A stretch of 64,000 bases of DNA, taken from the NCBI RefSeq assembly GCF_024139115.2, contig NC_085140.1:297939293-298003292 (forward strand), written 5' to 3'. The translations under genes and the position numbers were made by a program. The first letter of the stretch is position 1. Every line of letters starts with the position of its first letter. Below are positions 1-11,730 of this stretch, in pieces. The DNA is from Armigeres subalbatus. Lineage: Eukaryota > Arthropoda > Insecta > Diptera > Culicidae. The notes under the pieces are model-generated. The model saw nothing but the letters and a program-made list of their open reading frames with translations, was not told the origin of the DNA and searched no databases.

Positions 1-296
1 CTTTTTTGGTTTTTGTTTTCGATTTTTTAAATAGTTAGAGGCTTTGAAAAATATGTTTTTTTTGGGAAAGTTGACCTTAAATAAGCCAAAGAATCAACTG
101 AGACAATAAAGCGAGATACAATTTTTGACGGGAAAGGTCAATTGACTGGCTCAGTAGCTCTGTGGCTATCATAACTCAGCAGGCTATAACCAATGTACTT
201 TCTGGCAATACTGGTCGTCAGCTCGTGGACAAAAAAGACAATTGATATTTGTGATAGCTTGTTCCGTTTTTTTTAGAAAGAAACGGAATTTTCTCC

Positions 297-520
297 CAAC
301 TCTTCTTCTTCTTCTATGGCTCTACATTCCAACTGAAACTTGGCCTGCTTTTTAACTTATATTCAGAATACTTAGCTTTTCTTCAGTTATTAATTGAAAG
401 CTTTTCTATGCCCGCCATTGTATGAGTATGTATCTTTGTGGCAAGTACAATGAATACACTATGCCCAGGGAGTCGAGAATGTTTCCCACTAGAGGCCTTG
501 ATAAGAGAAACGCGGATAGG
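297..520 (-). mobile_element. tRNA-derived SINE (non-Feilai family), copy 1
   Basis: On the minus strand this ends in an (AAGAAG)-type tail at 300-316, preceded by the block GGAATGTAGAGCCATAGAAG. The same body is found at about 30655-31078 and 38460-38635: CTTGGCCTGC-type, then GGCATAGAAAAGCTTTCAAT, then CATACTCATRCAATGG. The head lies near 480-520 and looks 5'-truncated here. Seen: three copies with a shared body and an oligo-A-rich tail. Inferred: retroposition by a tRNA-derived SINE, possibly Gecko-like, though the family name is not certain. Confidence 0.65.
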
Positions 521-641
521 TATGTGCCGCCAATCAAACTGCCAAAAAACAGCAGCCAAGCAGCTGAAAACGGCTTAATTCTATTTCATACCATTTATGA
601 ATGAACAAATTTTGAATGCACTTTACATTTATTTTCAACTA

Positions 642-870
642 GTCGACCCGGCAGACGTTGTTCTGCATAGTATGCAAAAATAAACGTTCTGAACTGCCTA
701 AGCGAAATTCCTAAACAAATCTTAATTTCAGTTTTTCACGATTTACTCAACCCTATTCGTGATTTTTGAATGATGGAATATCATATAAACCCGTCGGAAA
801 CAATAACGAACAATATCTGCTGAAGACCATGTCATTTTTATTATATAGAAAGATAACATATGCAAATCAA
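642..870. repeat. Degenerate dispersed repeat with ACCCGGCAGACGTTGTTCTG core
   Basis: The block around 645-720 (CCCGGCAGACGTTGTTCTGC, then CTGAACTGCCTAAGCG) followed by CCGTCGGAAACAATAACGAA resembles a repeat type dispersed in insect genomes. A related start, CTTTCTGTACCCGGCCTTG, lies at 63064. No ends or target duplication can be defined, so only a decayed repeat is claimed. Confidence 0.35.
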
Positions 871-1764
871 TGATAAATTATGAAATGCAATTGCTTTGTT
901 TATTGGATTCAATTATCATGTGGTGTGAACATATTAAATGGCGGTATGTGAAATTTTACCTGGATTAACCATTTACAGTCCCATCCCGATTTTGGCAACA
1001 CCCGTTTTTGTCTACCCCCGATTTTGGCAACACCCGTTTTTGGCAACATTTTCTTCCCGATTTTGGCAACAACTTCGAAAACATGTTTTTTATTACTTTT
1101 TAGAGTTACAACCTTTTTATTAATATGTTATAGGATAAACAAAATCAAAAGTGAATATCATTAAGGTTTATATGCGTATTATGGGCTCTGTACGAATAGT
1201 GGGCACTTTCAATGAATTAATGAACCACCACTCGTATTACCGTTCATTGCAAACAATGTCTATTGAAACTTTTCTGCTCTTTTTATTCACGTTTTCCATG
1301 TCCCTATTCACACTACCCTAATCTAACCAGCCCACCGTAGAATGTCGTATTTTTTGGCATTCTCACTGATTTTGTCGTCGACAAGCTGACTCACACCGTT
1401 GTACATAGTACAACACCTATTAGGCGAAGCCCGCTGTTTACATCACAATGCAACCGATACTTCATAAGTGATCCAGGAGCAAGCAAGCCCCAATAGATTT
1501 AATTGCTAGTGCGATTTTCTATATGCGCTATATAGCCATCAAGTCGTTATGCTCATTATGTGCCTCTTTTCTAATATCAGTCGAGAAACTGTCATTTTAT
1601 CAGTCTTTCTGCTGCATTCACGTATAGACAATAAGCAATAATTTTATTTCAAAGAGTCTTATTGTTTTAAATTGAAGAAAATTTGTCTAGCGATTAATAT
1701 CAGAACACTATGGGCTTTTCCAGTTTCCTGATGTGTCAATTGCATAACGAGCCTTTTGATTCCA

Positions 1765-1850
1765 GCATGTTTGCCAACAGTTCGACAGTAATGCTTTGCT
1801 TCCCTCTTAAGTCTGATGTAGGATTCTTCCATCTTTTCAAAGTTATAATA
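1765..1850 (-). pseudogene. Fragment of RTE-type reverse transcriptase
   Basis: The minus strand reads NFEKMEESYIRLKREAKH, close to NFERMEEAYIRLKSEAKR just after the FADD motif of the RTE element at 22.8-26 kb in this window. Homology fades within about 30 codons. Nothing else of the element is recognised nearby, so it is a short relic. Confidence 0.55.
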
Positions 1851-2346
1851 ATGAAAGTAGAGCACCAGTTTGTCCGTAGGTTGACTGCTGTCAGTTGTCA
1901 AAGGTGGCATGCCGCAAATGGTCTTCTAGCTTCCACTTGGCCACACTGTCACTCGTAGTGCGAGGTGCACATTGTGCTCATGGATCAATCATCGCCGCCT
2001 AAAATATTCCTGGGTTGAGTGCTAGGAGACCGATTAGTGCAAAGGGATTTGGTTTTTCACACTTTGGATATTCTGCAGAAATGTGCAGAATGCAGATTTC
2101 TATTACCATTTTCTAAAACAATGGAATGTCTTATGCCTTGCGTTCAAAGTTGTGAAAGAACTTTACTCTTAATCACACCGACCACAAGAAAGTTTTCCTC
2201 CATCAAAAGCCATTATATAAGAATTCGAAATTTGTCGTCGGATCGCTATTTGATTTATATAGTGAATTATGATATTTTCATCAGCATTTTTGGTGGACTA
2301 AAATATATATGAGATGTCAGATTGAAGTCAGCACTTCAATGAACTA

Positions 2347-2608
2347 CAGTCGTGATTCGCTGGTTGGGCCACGACCTCGGCCCAACTAACGAATTCGGTT
2401 TTTTAGTTGGGTCAACTGACAGCCATTTGAACACGTGTATTTCGACTTGAACATCACAAATGATGTCCAGTAATACCCAATCCCGTTTTCCGTGTTTACA
2501 TTGAATTTCGACGTACGGTTGCTTTTTAGTTGGGCCAGAACCCAACCAGCGGAGGCCCAACTAAAAAGTGACCCAAGTATTAAAATCCCAACCAGCGAAT
2601 CCCGACTA
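2347..2608. mobile_element. 262-bp TA-flanked MITE (GATTCGCTGGTTGGG ends)
   Basis: The left end CAGTCGTGATTCGCTGGTTG (2347) is mirrored by CCAACCAGCGAATCCCGACTA at the right, ending about 2608. Both ends abut TA (2345-2346, 2609-2610). Inside, TAGTTGGG motifs recur in both orientations. There is no coding capacity. It is a Tc1/mariner-type non-autonomous element, nested in the 976-2995 structure. Confidence 0.8.
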
Positions 2609-3345
2609 TACAATAGAAACATTTCCACAAATTTTAGTAAGGACGTGGCCGACGCTATTGTTAATTTCTAATATTATTTATTATTAAATTTGTATTATGA
2701 ACTTGGCTAATTAGTTACATTATCGTTTGATTACCATTCTTGAAGCTTTTTTCAAATCTGTTTGAACTACATTCTCCGAGTTATGAATAATACCGCAAAA
2801 ATGTCAATTATGATGCACGTGCATCACTTAAACACACTCCACATACTTTGTAGTACATATTCTAAATATTTAGAATCAATCATGAAAACAAAAAAAAAAT
2901 GAAATTTTGTATGAAATTTTTTTCCCGTTTTTGGCAACATCCCCATTTTGGCAACATTAAAATCCGGTTGTGTTGCCAAAATCGGGAAGGGACTGTATTC
3001 CTTTTCATGTGTTCTTCTTTAATGAAGAAGATAGATTGCAGTGTTGGCAGAGTTACATTCTTTATCCGCGTTTCTCTTATCAAGGGCTTTTCTACGCCTT
3101 TGATCGTTAACTGGATACCCTCCCAACTCACCGGATTTGAATCGAATTTATCTTTCAGCATGCATCTTGAAAACAAAAGCCATCAGAGCACTGAATATAT
3201 CACGGAGACATTTTAAATCATGTCACAATTATCTAAATATCTGAGAAGAATCTGCATAAAAACGACTCGTTCGAAGGCGTATAACTTGGGATATGGGGAT
3301 TATTTTTAAATGACCCAATATGCCTTTTTTAATGCAATTCTATTA

Positions 3346-3539
3346 CAGTTAAACCTCCATGAGTCGATATCGAAGGGACCATCGACTCATGGAAATATCG
3401 AGTTGAGGAATTGCACATCCTTGCAAAGATCTTTGGGGGGACCATCACAGTAACCAAGAATATATTTTTTAATATGGAATAAATTGCTTCCATGAGTCGA
3501 CAAAGAGTCATAGAGCATCGACATGAGGAGGTTTGACTG
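3346..3539. mobile_element. 194-bp pogo/Tigger-like MITE
   Basis: The left terminus CAGTTAAACCTCCATGAGTC and the right terminus GACATGAGGAGGTTTGACTG are inverted repeats of about 23 bp. CAGTNNAACCTC termini are typical of pogo/Tigger elements. The left side is preceded by TA; the right TA is not conserved. Internal GAGTCGA motifs repeat in both orientations. No coding capacity. Confidence 0.75.
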
Positions 3540-3671
3540 AAAAATAAAATGTACTGCATGTTGGTTTTTGAATGTCTTTAAAAATATAATTGTAAACTTA
3601 TTTTGTTGTACGGATTATTTGCAGACAGATCATAGAACTTTCTGTTGTAAATAATTTTTAAACAGGAAAAG

Positions 3672-3765
3672 TCATTTGGCAGAAGGCCACAATGCCGAAA
3701 GTTGTTTGGTCGAATATGTCATTTGGTCGAACAAACCATTGGGCCGAAAGTCATTTAGCTTATTC
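3672..3765. repeat. Degenerate CATTTGGCCGAA minisatellite
   Basis: Imperfect tandem copies of an approximately 12-20 bp unit (catttggcagaagg, gttgtttggtcgaa, gtcatttggtcgaa, ccattgggccgaa). The same unit occurs at 11630-11675, 26438-26485 and 31085-31150. Confidence 0.7.
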
Positions 3766-4216
3766 AACATATCTATGATTGCTACTCCGTGATTGACCAG
3801 AATCAGTAAAATTGCACAATGAATCAACTGAACGGCTGACTGGGATTAGTCAATCATTCTCACTACTGTGCAAGTTTCAGTAACTCAATAAATACAAAGA
3901 TCAATAACGGCACTAGCCGCGTCCTTGAAGTCAGTTAGGGACACAAAAGGAACATTAGTAGGTGATTTTTGCTATTTAGAGACCGTGTCTCCACAAAATT
4001 ACAGGAAGGAACAATTGTTAATGGGTAGGTATCGTTTGACTGTAAAGTGATGTCCGACCGCAATAAGCAGAATGAATCAAACACTTTTATTACTGGCCAG
4101 GGATGGAAAAAATCAAATTTTCAAAAAATCAAAAAATGTGCAAAATTTGAGAACTCGCCTACTGTTTTCACGTGAAAAGTTTCCACATGAAAATTGCAAT
4201 CATTATCGTTTGATAA

Positions 4217-4584
4217 TGACTCTCTACATCTCGATATTTCTCCCTATGTCGATGGTTTTCTCGGTCCCTTCAATCTAGATACATTTGAGCATTCTATATC
4301 TCGATAACTTCCCTATCTCGATAGCTCTCTATCGCGATGCGTCCTGATCATATTTTGTTTTGGATTCACTCCCCTTATGTCGATATGTTCAAATTTTTAG
4401 ACTACTAGACCATCTTTGGACAATAACAAACACATCAACAACAAGAAATGACATTTGTTTTGTTGTCGTTTTTCATACCAACGAGCTTTTTTTGGATCTA
4501 GTACCCATTTCAATTTTTCTTCCATTCCTCGATCTCTCCCTATCTCGATGGTCCCTTCAATATCGAGATGTGGAGAGACGACTG
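4217..4584. mobile_element. Pogo-like MITE, 'ATCTCGAT' family, copy 1
   Basis: The copy starts GACTCTCTACATCTCGAT and ends GAGATGTGGAGAGACGACTG. It contains many CTATCTCGAT/CCCTATGTCGAT motifs. It is colinear with the complete member at 11868-12235 but its leftmost CAGT is lost. No coding capacity. Confidence 0.75.
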
Positions 4585-6800
4585 TACTTTACCAATTTTG
4601 ATGAAACTTTAAACCTGTTTTCTTTTATTTTGTTTCATGACAGGTCAATAAATTGATAGGGGATATGGGTTGCTGTGATTGTAACTTGTGTAAAAACAAT
4701 ATACCACAACTATAGGAACACCCACGACTATGGGAACTTTTACTTTTAAATTCTTTCAAACTTATGAAAAATGTCCCATTGAAATTCAGAACAGTTTTCC
4801 GTGAAATTTCCAAAACATGGCATGCGACAGTACAGTATTCATGATTTTTCATCAATCTGTCATACAAGCATGAGGTCGTGAATTTAATTCCAGACTCGCC
4901 CCTATTAAAAAAAATTGGCATGGACAGGACTAAATCACTCTCCTTGGTGAATCTTTGGTTAAGCTTCAGTTCATCTACCCTACCCAATTACCAAAACTTC
5001 CTTTCCGTGGTATTGTGCGGATGCAGAGGTATTCTCGGTCTCTTTAAGGACTTGGCCGGCGCCCTTATTGATCTAGATTTGTTAGCTGCTGGAACGTGTA
5101 CCTCAAGAATGGCTGGTACATCCCTATATTCACTTGGATCATACTGTAATTTACACCAGTTCTGATTAATCACGGAGTAGCAATCATTGATATGTACAGT
5201 CAGTCTAAGCTAAGGCAACTTATAAAATTTAGTGATATGCTGATTGGCCATTAGCGGAATTGTTCCGTGGAGTCTGAAATGTTGGATATTTTCATGTCAA
5301 CTACAAAACAAAGTATTTGACAGCTTATATCTAAATCTTTTTTCGCGATTAAGCTTGATATGAATCTGTGAAGAATGAGTCACATTTTTGTTCACTTCCC
5401 AAGTCCCATAAAATATGAATCACAAAAATGATAACCAAAAGTACATGCTCTTCTATCCGTAGTTTTGAAATATAATTAGTAAGATACACGGATTCAGACA
5501 GAAATATGGCAGGTATGAGAAACGTAAGATAATAAAAAAAAGAATTCAAAAATTTCGATGGTCATCTCAGATCTTCTGAAGGAACAGAAAATGAAGCTGT
5601 ACAGAATTGAATGTTAAGCGCCAGCCAGATTGCATTCGCAATAAATGGAATCATAAAAAAATATAAATAATAAAACATCACTCGAAATCAAATTAGTTCC
5701 ATACTTGATTAACCATATCTATACTGCGTTTCCAATCTAGACACAACTTAAATGCAATGAATACAATCTGTCGTACCATCGATTGATCCAGTAGAATACA
5801 ATGAACCTCTGGTTATCGCAAATACTAGGGATTTTTTATCACTAAATGAAACACAAAACTGACGCGCCTAATTTTCTGTACTTTCGAGTCAACATCATTT
5901 GTGATTCGTTATCAATTTTAATGTGCACTAATCGCAAATGGTTTGCGAAATCAACGCAGACTTGAATTTGGGCTAACGTGTATGACTAATATTTGTTTCT
6001 ATTCTCAACGTCATGCGTGCTTGTCGGTTGTTTATTCATTGAAGTTTGACGGATTTTGTCTTGTATTGGGGAGATGGTACTTGAGCTTATTCTACGAGTG
6101 GAGTGACGTGAGATTGCTCGAATGGCGTGAGAAGAGTCGTATAGCCCCATTTGAATAACATGGTCACCTCACGTGAGAATTGCTAAAATCGACTCACCTC
6201 ACGTTTTAATCCATGTATTATGGTGACATTTATGAAGTCCACAAGAAGAAAAACTTCAACAAATTTAGTGCAACACTAACGTATACCTAGGCGGAACGAG
6301 CGCCGGTCGATATACCCAGCGAATGGTTTCCCATAATCGATACGAGCATTACAACGTAATTGAATACATTCGCTTCCACTGCCTTTCGATTGGTTGGCGA
6401 TTGATTGCCGGCAGCAGCAGCGCCACCGATGAAAGGAGGAAAGGAAAGTGTTTTGATTTTTTTTGCCCTGCTACCTTGTTTGCACACATTCAACAGGTGG
6501 TCGCAATCCGTGGCTACCTTCATCGCCACCTGTTGCTTCCACACCGCACCGGTTGCGTAGTGGAGAGTCAACTTTTTGCTTTGTGTTGTGCGGTGTTTTA
6601 TTTCAATGGTGATCGTCGCTGGTCGGCTGCTAATTATCGATTAATTAATTCATGTATAACAATGTGTACGCCACCCCGAAAGTCAAGCATTTGCAAGTGA
6701 GGCAACTTTTCAGCGAAGAAAGTAAGCCCAAAGGAGTGTTACTATGTCTGAAACACGATTTATGCATATGTACAACATGTGATAGATTTAGTTTGGAAAA
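4585..6800. other. AT-rich spacer, no gene recognised
   Basis: Open frames here are short and match nothing I know. At 6090-6205 there is a loose inverted repeat around GTGACGTGAGATTG and CACCTCACGT. Around 6400-6560 the sequence is more GC-rich (GCAGCAGCAGCGCC) and looks single-copy. No splice-supported exon was found. Confidence 0.4.
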
Positions 6801-6803
6801 TGT

Positions 6804-7075
6804 ATTGGAGGGTAACCACTTCATCCGGGTTTGATCCCACGAAACTAGTGAGCTAGACAGGTGCATTCCCAACTCAGCTACGAAGGACCTCCGCAACTTA
6901 GCGAGTACTGATGAAACCAAATTCCTAGCACCAGGCACATCGTCGAGCTCACGCAATCTATTTTCAGAACAAACTCTTTCATATGTTTTGTTTGTACAAT
7001 GCCAACCAAGTAGGACGAGTATTTAGTATTGTCTGGCTCCTACACACTTTCTTCTTCAGCAACGGAGGTCCTTCA
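6804..7075. mobile_element. Decayed copy of the tRNA-like foldback element
   Basis: The stretch ATTGGAGGGTAACCACTTC, then GGGTTTGATCCCACGA, then CAGCTACGAAGGACCTCCG, and further right GTCTGGCTCCTACACAC with CTTCAGCAACGGAGGTCC, parallels the better-preserved element at 16639-17041. The tRNA-like block is more degraded and the right arm is truncated. Confidence 0.55.
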
Positions 7076-9650
7076 ACATTCAAAAAATAAAGAAAAATTT
7101 CTCAAGCAATTCTTGAAGAAATGTCGAGAAAATCTTAGATATCAGTCCGGGAATGGCAACAAATGTCAATGAAAATCTCAAATGTCTTTTTTGTATAAAT
7201 AAAATAGTCCTTGTTAAAATTTGGAAAACTTTTAGAGTTTTCTAAGTGATTTTCTCCAGATTTCGGGAAACAGGCAATCAAACCCAGTCACTTTCAGCGG
7301 TCTAGAATTTGTCTAAACCTGTCTATAATATATCTATCACTACCTACGTAATTCTTTCCATTAAAGAACCGATTTGTTGTAACTGAGCAATTGTTGTCTA
7401 CTCGGGTACATTGTCCTTTACGTCCATTCCGAAAATCTCAAAGTGATTGAGTATATCGAACCGGCTACAACTGCTGCGGCACGGCGTACACAATTAAAGC
7501 AATGCGCGACGGAAAAGCAAACATATTAAATACCTCTTCTAAACCGGGCGTCCTTGACCAATTACCGCCGCATAACGACGGAGACTGCGGCGTCGACAAC
7601 CGACCACACATATTTTTTTTTATTCGATATCGAGCCTGCAGACAAGCTACACTACTGGCCCGGTGATCCAATATCCGATTGAGTAGGTGCCAACCATCAG
7701 TGGATGATATACTGACTACTACGGCAACAGCAGCAACATAGTTCATCATTATTCAACTAGAACCAGATGAACCCCTGTGGAATGACGCCACTGCAGACAT
7801 AAAAGGTTTGTTTTCGTATGGTATTTTCATCATTTAGTTTATTGAATTTTTATGGAGCTCTAGCAGAAAGCTGAATTTGAAATGGAGCGACTTTACACAC
7901 GCGATCCATTAATAATTGTACATGGGTACCGAGCAATTCCACCACCACCGTTCGATTTTTCATGAATTACTGAGCTGAGCTGGAGAAACGAAAATCGTGG
8001 GTAGTTAATAATAGTTACTAACACTCGGCCAATCAGTACACAGCGGGAAAAACGTAAACGCCCAATAAAGAAAATCAATTAGATTTTCGCTAATTGTAGT
8101 AATTCAACATTTGGGACTAAAAAGTTATCATTTATTGACAAATTGGAGATCTATCTGATGATACCTGAAATTGCGATCCAAATGACATAAATGATGTACA
8201 TTTTTATTAACAAGGTTTTGGCTCACGAAAAAAATCATTAATTCGCTTCTTTTATTTTCATTTTACTGGTGCCTGGTTTGTGGGTATTACCTTTTTTACG
8301 TTTCTGCAATTGCCGTCGTATTTATTTTTATTTTATAACTTATGGTACGATATAGTTCGATCGACGGACTACGTGCAAAAAAATCATTCGAAGTATCAAT
8401 CGAGCGTGGGATGCGAAGAAGTGGAATACTCTCGGTCGATGGAAGAACTTTGTATATTCCATAAAGATATAGCACCCAGCAATATCTGAAGGTGAATGAG
8501 ATGCATTCATGCAATTTTTGAGTTCATCTTTCCCACTTTTGAATCTTGAATGCGATTTAACACATGTTGAATTGGTGTCATAATCTGAAAAAACCGTAAT
8601 CATTGTCAATTTCATGCTCAAATCGATATGCAGTCTAAGCCTTACTTTTCACTCGGCGTTGCGAATCCAAACGGCATCAAATATGCAAAAGAAAATTGCA
8701 TGAACAAGCACTTTATAGATAATGGAAGATGGACTTTTTCGGCAGTAATGTTATTATTTTCATTTTTTTGTTTTATTTTTCAGATAATGTTGGTCAAGCT
8801 GTAGTAAAATAAAACAAAGTATCAAGCTTTTGGGTTATTGAATTTTTGAAATATACAAAACAAATATCAGCATATTGTATCTTGAGAAAAAACAATAAAG
8901 AATTAAGCTACTGGATCACAAGAATAGAAACCAGTTGTCTGTTATAATACAGGGCGAGAACGTCGAAGTAATAATTCAATGATTTTATAACACACGACGG
9001 AAATAGGGCCATCAGCAGGGACACATGTCGATACCCTACGGTATTTTGAAAGCTACCGCCGATCTGTTCGATAGTCAGCAAAGGTTCCAACTGATCAGTC
9101 AACCAAAACGAGAGCCGCGCGGTGCGCCTTTGAGGGAAGCATATCAATCGTAGCAGCATTAGCGTCAGCGCGCGAAATGCTCTGATAATCTCGCAAATGA
9201 TCGATCAAGTTAGTTAATCGAATCACATCTTCGTGCCCACCGAAAGCGACGTTGCAATTATTAAACTGCAGCGCAAACAGAGGAAATCAATGCCATAAAA
9301 CGAAATCGACAGAAAACCCGCCGGTCCGCTTCGAGCGCAAAACTGGTTGGATTCAATAGTGTATAGAAGAAGGAAGGTGATGGGTATCGAACTCTCAAAT
9401 TATTCATAGTCTACACGTAGTTATTCATTAATGCGGATTCAAATGTTATTTTTATTTTTTCCAGACAATATTTATTAATCCAATTTTCTCGAATTGCCCC
9501 AGTATTGGCCATGTTCTAGATTTTTCCAGAATTTGGAATAAAGTCGCTTATCATAATCTTATTTGGCATCTGAAATTTGCCTGGGTAGAGGCATAAGCGT
9601 ATATGGTTCTTATTCTTCTTTTTAAATACGCATTTGCCCGGTAAGTGTGA
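7076..9650. other. Mostly single-copy spacer, no gene recognised
   Basis: This stretch alternates AT-rich sequence with GC-richer islands at about 7450-7750 and 8980-9350. The longest frame (minus, 7749-7465, 94 aa) has no recognisable domain. I see no terminal repeats, SINE tails or convincing exon with splice signals. Confidence 0.4.
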
Positions 9651-9734
9651 TAATTCTTGGATGTGGGCCATTAGCATAGCATACCTTAGTTCTTAGTTGT
9701 GGCGTACTGCTCTTGTCTTAAACCGAGAAAATGC

Positions 9735-10050
9735 CTGAATTGAAAGTTGGAATCATATCCTCTCTTGCCTTCTGCCGGGCAAATACATCCCTCAAAGAAG
9801 GGATCATATCTCCCCTTGCCTTAAACCGAGGAAATGCCTGAATGTAAAGAAGGAACCATATCATCTTTTTCCTTAAACCAAGCAAATGCTTGAATTAACC
9901 ACATCTTTTTTGGCTTTCTGCCGGGAAATGCATTCCTTGAAAGAAGGAATCGTACCTTTCCTTGTCTTAAAGCGAGCAAATGCTCGAATTGAACGAAGGA
10001 ATCATAGAGGATATAATGCCTTCTGCCGATCAAAGAAGATGGTAAGAGGA
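9735..10050. repeat. Degenerate tandem repeat, GAAGGAATCATATC / GCAAATGCCTGAATT unit
   Basis: Variants of 'gaaggaatcatat..ccttgccttctgccgggcaaatgc' recur about four to five times (for example near 9740, 9795, 9855, 9920 and 9990) with a period of roughly 50-65 bp. It leads straight into the purine tract. A similar decayed array (GCAAATGCATGCTTT, TTGCTTTATNCC) is at 63240-63500. Confidence 0.65.
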
Positions 10051-10059
10051 AAATGTAAA

Positions 10060-11592
10060 TATAAAAAACAGGGAGAAGGAAGAAGGAAGAAGGAAAAGGA
10101 AGAAGGATGAAGGAAGAAGGAAGAAAGAAGAAGGAAGAAGAAAAAAGAAGTAAGAAGGAAGAAGGAAAAGAGAAGAAGGAAGAAAGAAGAAGAAAGAAGG
10201 AAGAAGGAAGAAGGAAGAAAGTAAAAGGAAGAAGGAAAAAGGAAGAAGGAAAAAGGAAGAAGGAAGAAGGAAGAAGAAAGAAGGAAGAAGGAAGAAGGAA
10301 GAAGGAAGAAAGAAGAAGGATGAAGGGAGAAGGAAGAAGGAAGAAGGAAAAAGGAAGAAGGATGAAGGAAGAAGGAAGAAAGAAGAAGGAAGAAGAAAAA
10401 AGAAGTTAGAAGGAAGAAGGAAAAGAGAAGAAGGTAGAAAGAAGAAGGAAAATGAAGAAGGAAGAAGAAAGAAGGAAGAAGAAAAAAGGTGTAAAAAGAG
10501 AGAAGAGGAAGAGGAAGAAGGAAGAAAGAAGGAAGAAGGCAGAAGGAAGAAGGAAGAATGAAGAAGAAAGAATGGAGAATAAAGAAGGAAGAAGGAAGAG
10601 GAAGAGGAAGAAGGAAGAAGGAAAAAGGGAGAAGGAAGAAGGAAGAAAGAAGAAGGAAGAAGGAAGAAGAAAAAAGGAAGAAGGAAGAAGGAAGAAGGAA
10701 AAGAAAGAAGGAAAAAGGAAGAATGAAGAAGAAAGAAGAAAGAATGGAGAATAAAGAAGAAGGAAGAAGGAAAAGAAAGAAGGAAAAAGGAAGAATGAAG
10801 AAGAAAGAAGAAAGAATGGAGAATAAAGAAGGAAGAAGGAAGAGGAAGAAGAAGAAGGAAGAAGGAAGAAGGAAGGAGGAAGAAGAAAGAATGGAGAAGG
10901 AAGAAAAAAGAAGGAAGAAGGAAAAAGGTGTAAAAAGAGAGAAGAGGAAGAGGAAGAAGGAAGAAAGAAGGAAGAAGGCAGAAGGAAGAAGGAAGAATGA
11001 AGAAGAAAGAATGGAGAATAAAGAAGGAAGAAGGAAGAGGAAGAGGAAGAAGGAAAAAGGGAGAAGGAAGAAAGAAGGAGGAAGAAGGAAGTAGGAAGAA
11101 GGAAAAAGGAACAAGGAAGAAGGAAGAATTAAGAATTAAGAAGGAAGAATTAAGAAGGAAGAATTAAGAAGGAAGAAGGAAGAGGGAAGAAGGAAGAAGG
11201 AAGAAGGAATAAGGAAGATGGAAGAAGGAAGAAGGAATAAGGAAGAAGGAAGAATGAAGAAGGAAGACAGAAGAAGGAAAAAGGAAGAAGGAAGAAGAAA
11301 GAATGGAGAATGAAAAAGGAAGAAGGACTAAGAAAGAAGGAAAAAAGAAGAAGGAAGACGGAAGAAGGAAGAAGAAGGAAGAAGGAAGAAGAAAGAATAA
11401 AGAAGAATGAAGGAATAAGAAAGAAGGAAGAAGGAAGAAAGAAGAAAAAAGAAGGAAGAAGAATGAAAGAATAAGGAAGAAGGAAGAAAGTAAAAAGAAG
11501 TTAGGGGATGGAAAAAAGAAGAAAGAAAAAGGATGGAAAAACGAAGAAGGAGGAAGGAAGAAAGAAGAAGAATGAAAAGGGAAGTAAAGAAG
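10060..11592 (+). repeat. 1.5 kb purine tract, (GAAGGA)n-derived
   Basis: The plus strand is almost pure A/G for about 1.53 kb, built from GAAGGA/GAAGAA units. Two blocks near 10483-10613 and 10921-11053 are virtually identical, showing that it grew by block duplication and not only by slippage. The 370-codon antisense frame rich in Phe, Leu and Ser, and the Lys/Glu/Arg frames on this strand, are products of the repeat and not genes. Homopurine-homopyrimidine DNA of this length could form triplex (H-DNA) structures. Confidence 0.97.
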
Positions 11593-11624
11593 GACCACTC
11601 GTAAAAAGAAGTCATTTTTTTAAC

Positions 11625-11680
11625 TATTCGGCCAAACGGCATTCGGCCAAACGACCCGTTCGGCCAAATGGCCTGACACC
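11625..11680. repeat. TTCGGCCAAA minisatellite
   Basis: Tandem ATTCGGCCAAACGGC, ATTCGGCCAAACGACC and GTTCGGCCAAATGGCC units directly follow the purine tract. The same unit is seen at 26438-26485 and 31085-31150. Confidence 0.85.
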
Positions 11681-11730
11681 CACTTTCTCTATGTCGATAT
11701 ATTCAAATTTTTATATTCAAGCATTACATT

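Larger units (their letters stand above)
976..2995. mobile_element. ~2.0 kb pogo/Tc1-like element with GGCAAC subterminal repeats
   Basis: The left end begins CAGTCCCATCCCGATTTTGG at 976. The right end is its inverted counterpart, CCAAAATCGGGAAGGGACTG, ending at 2995. TA dinucleotides flank both ends (974-975 and 2996-2997), as expected for Tc1/mariner/pogo target duplication. The motif CCCGATTTTGGCAACA is repeated several times just inside the left end (976-1075) and in looser form inside the right end (2925-2960). No transposase is visible inside, but a small RTE-like fragment and a complete MITE (2347-2608) are. It could instead be two separate solo ends. Confidence 0.6.

Noticed and set aside
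10002..11114. 370-codon minus-strand frame rich in Phe, Leu and Ser, and Lys/Glu/Arg frames on the plus strand
   Set aside because: They are translations of the GAAGGA purine tract. Frames are open in several phases because the repeat contains no stop codons.
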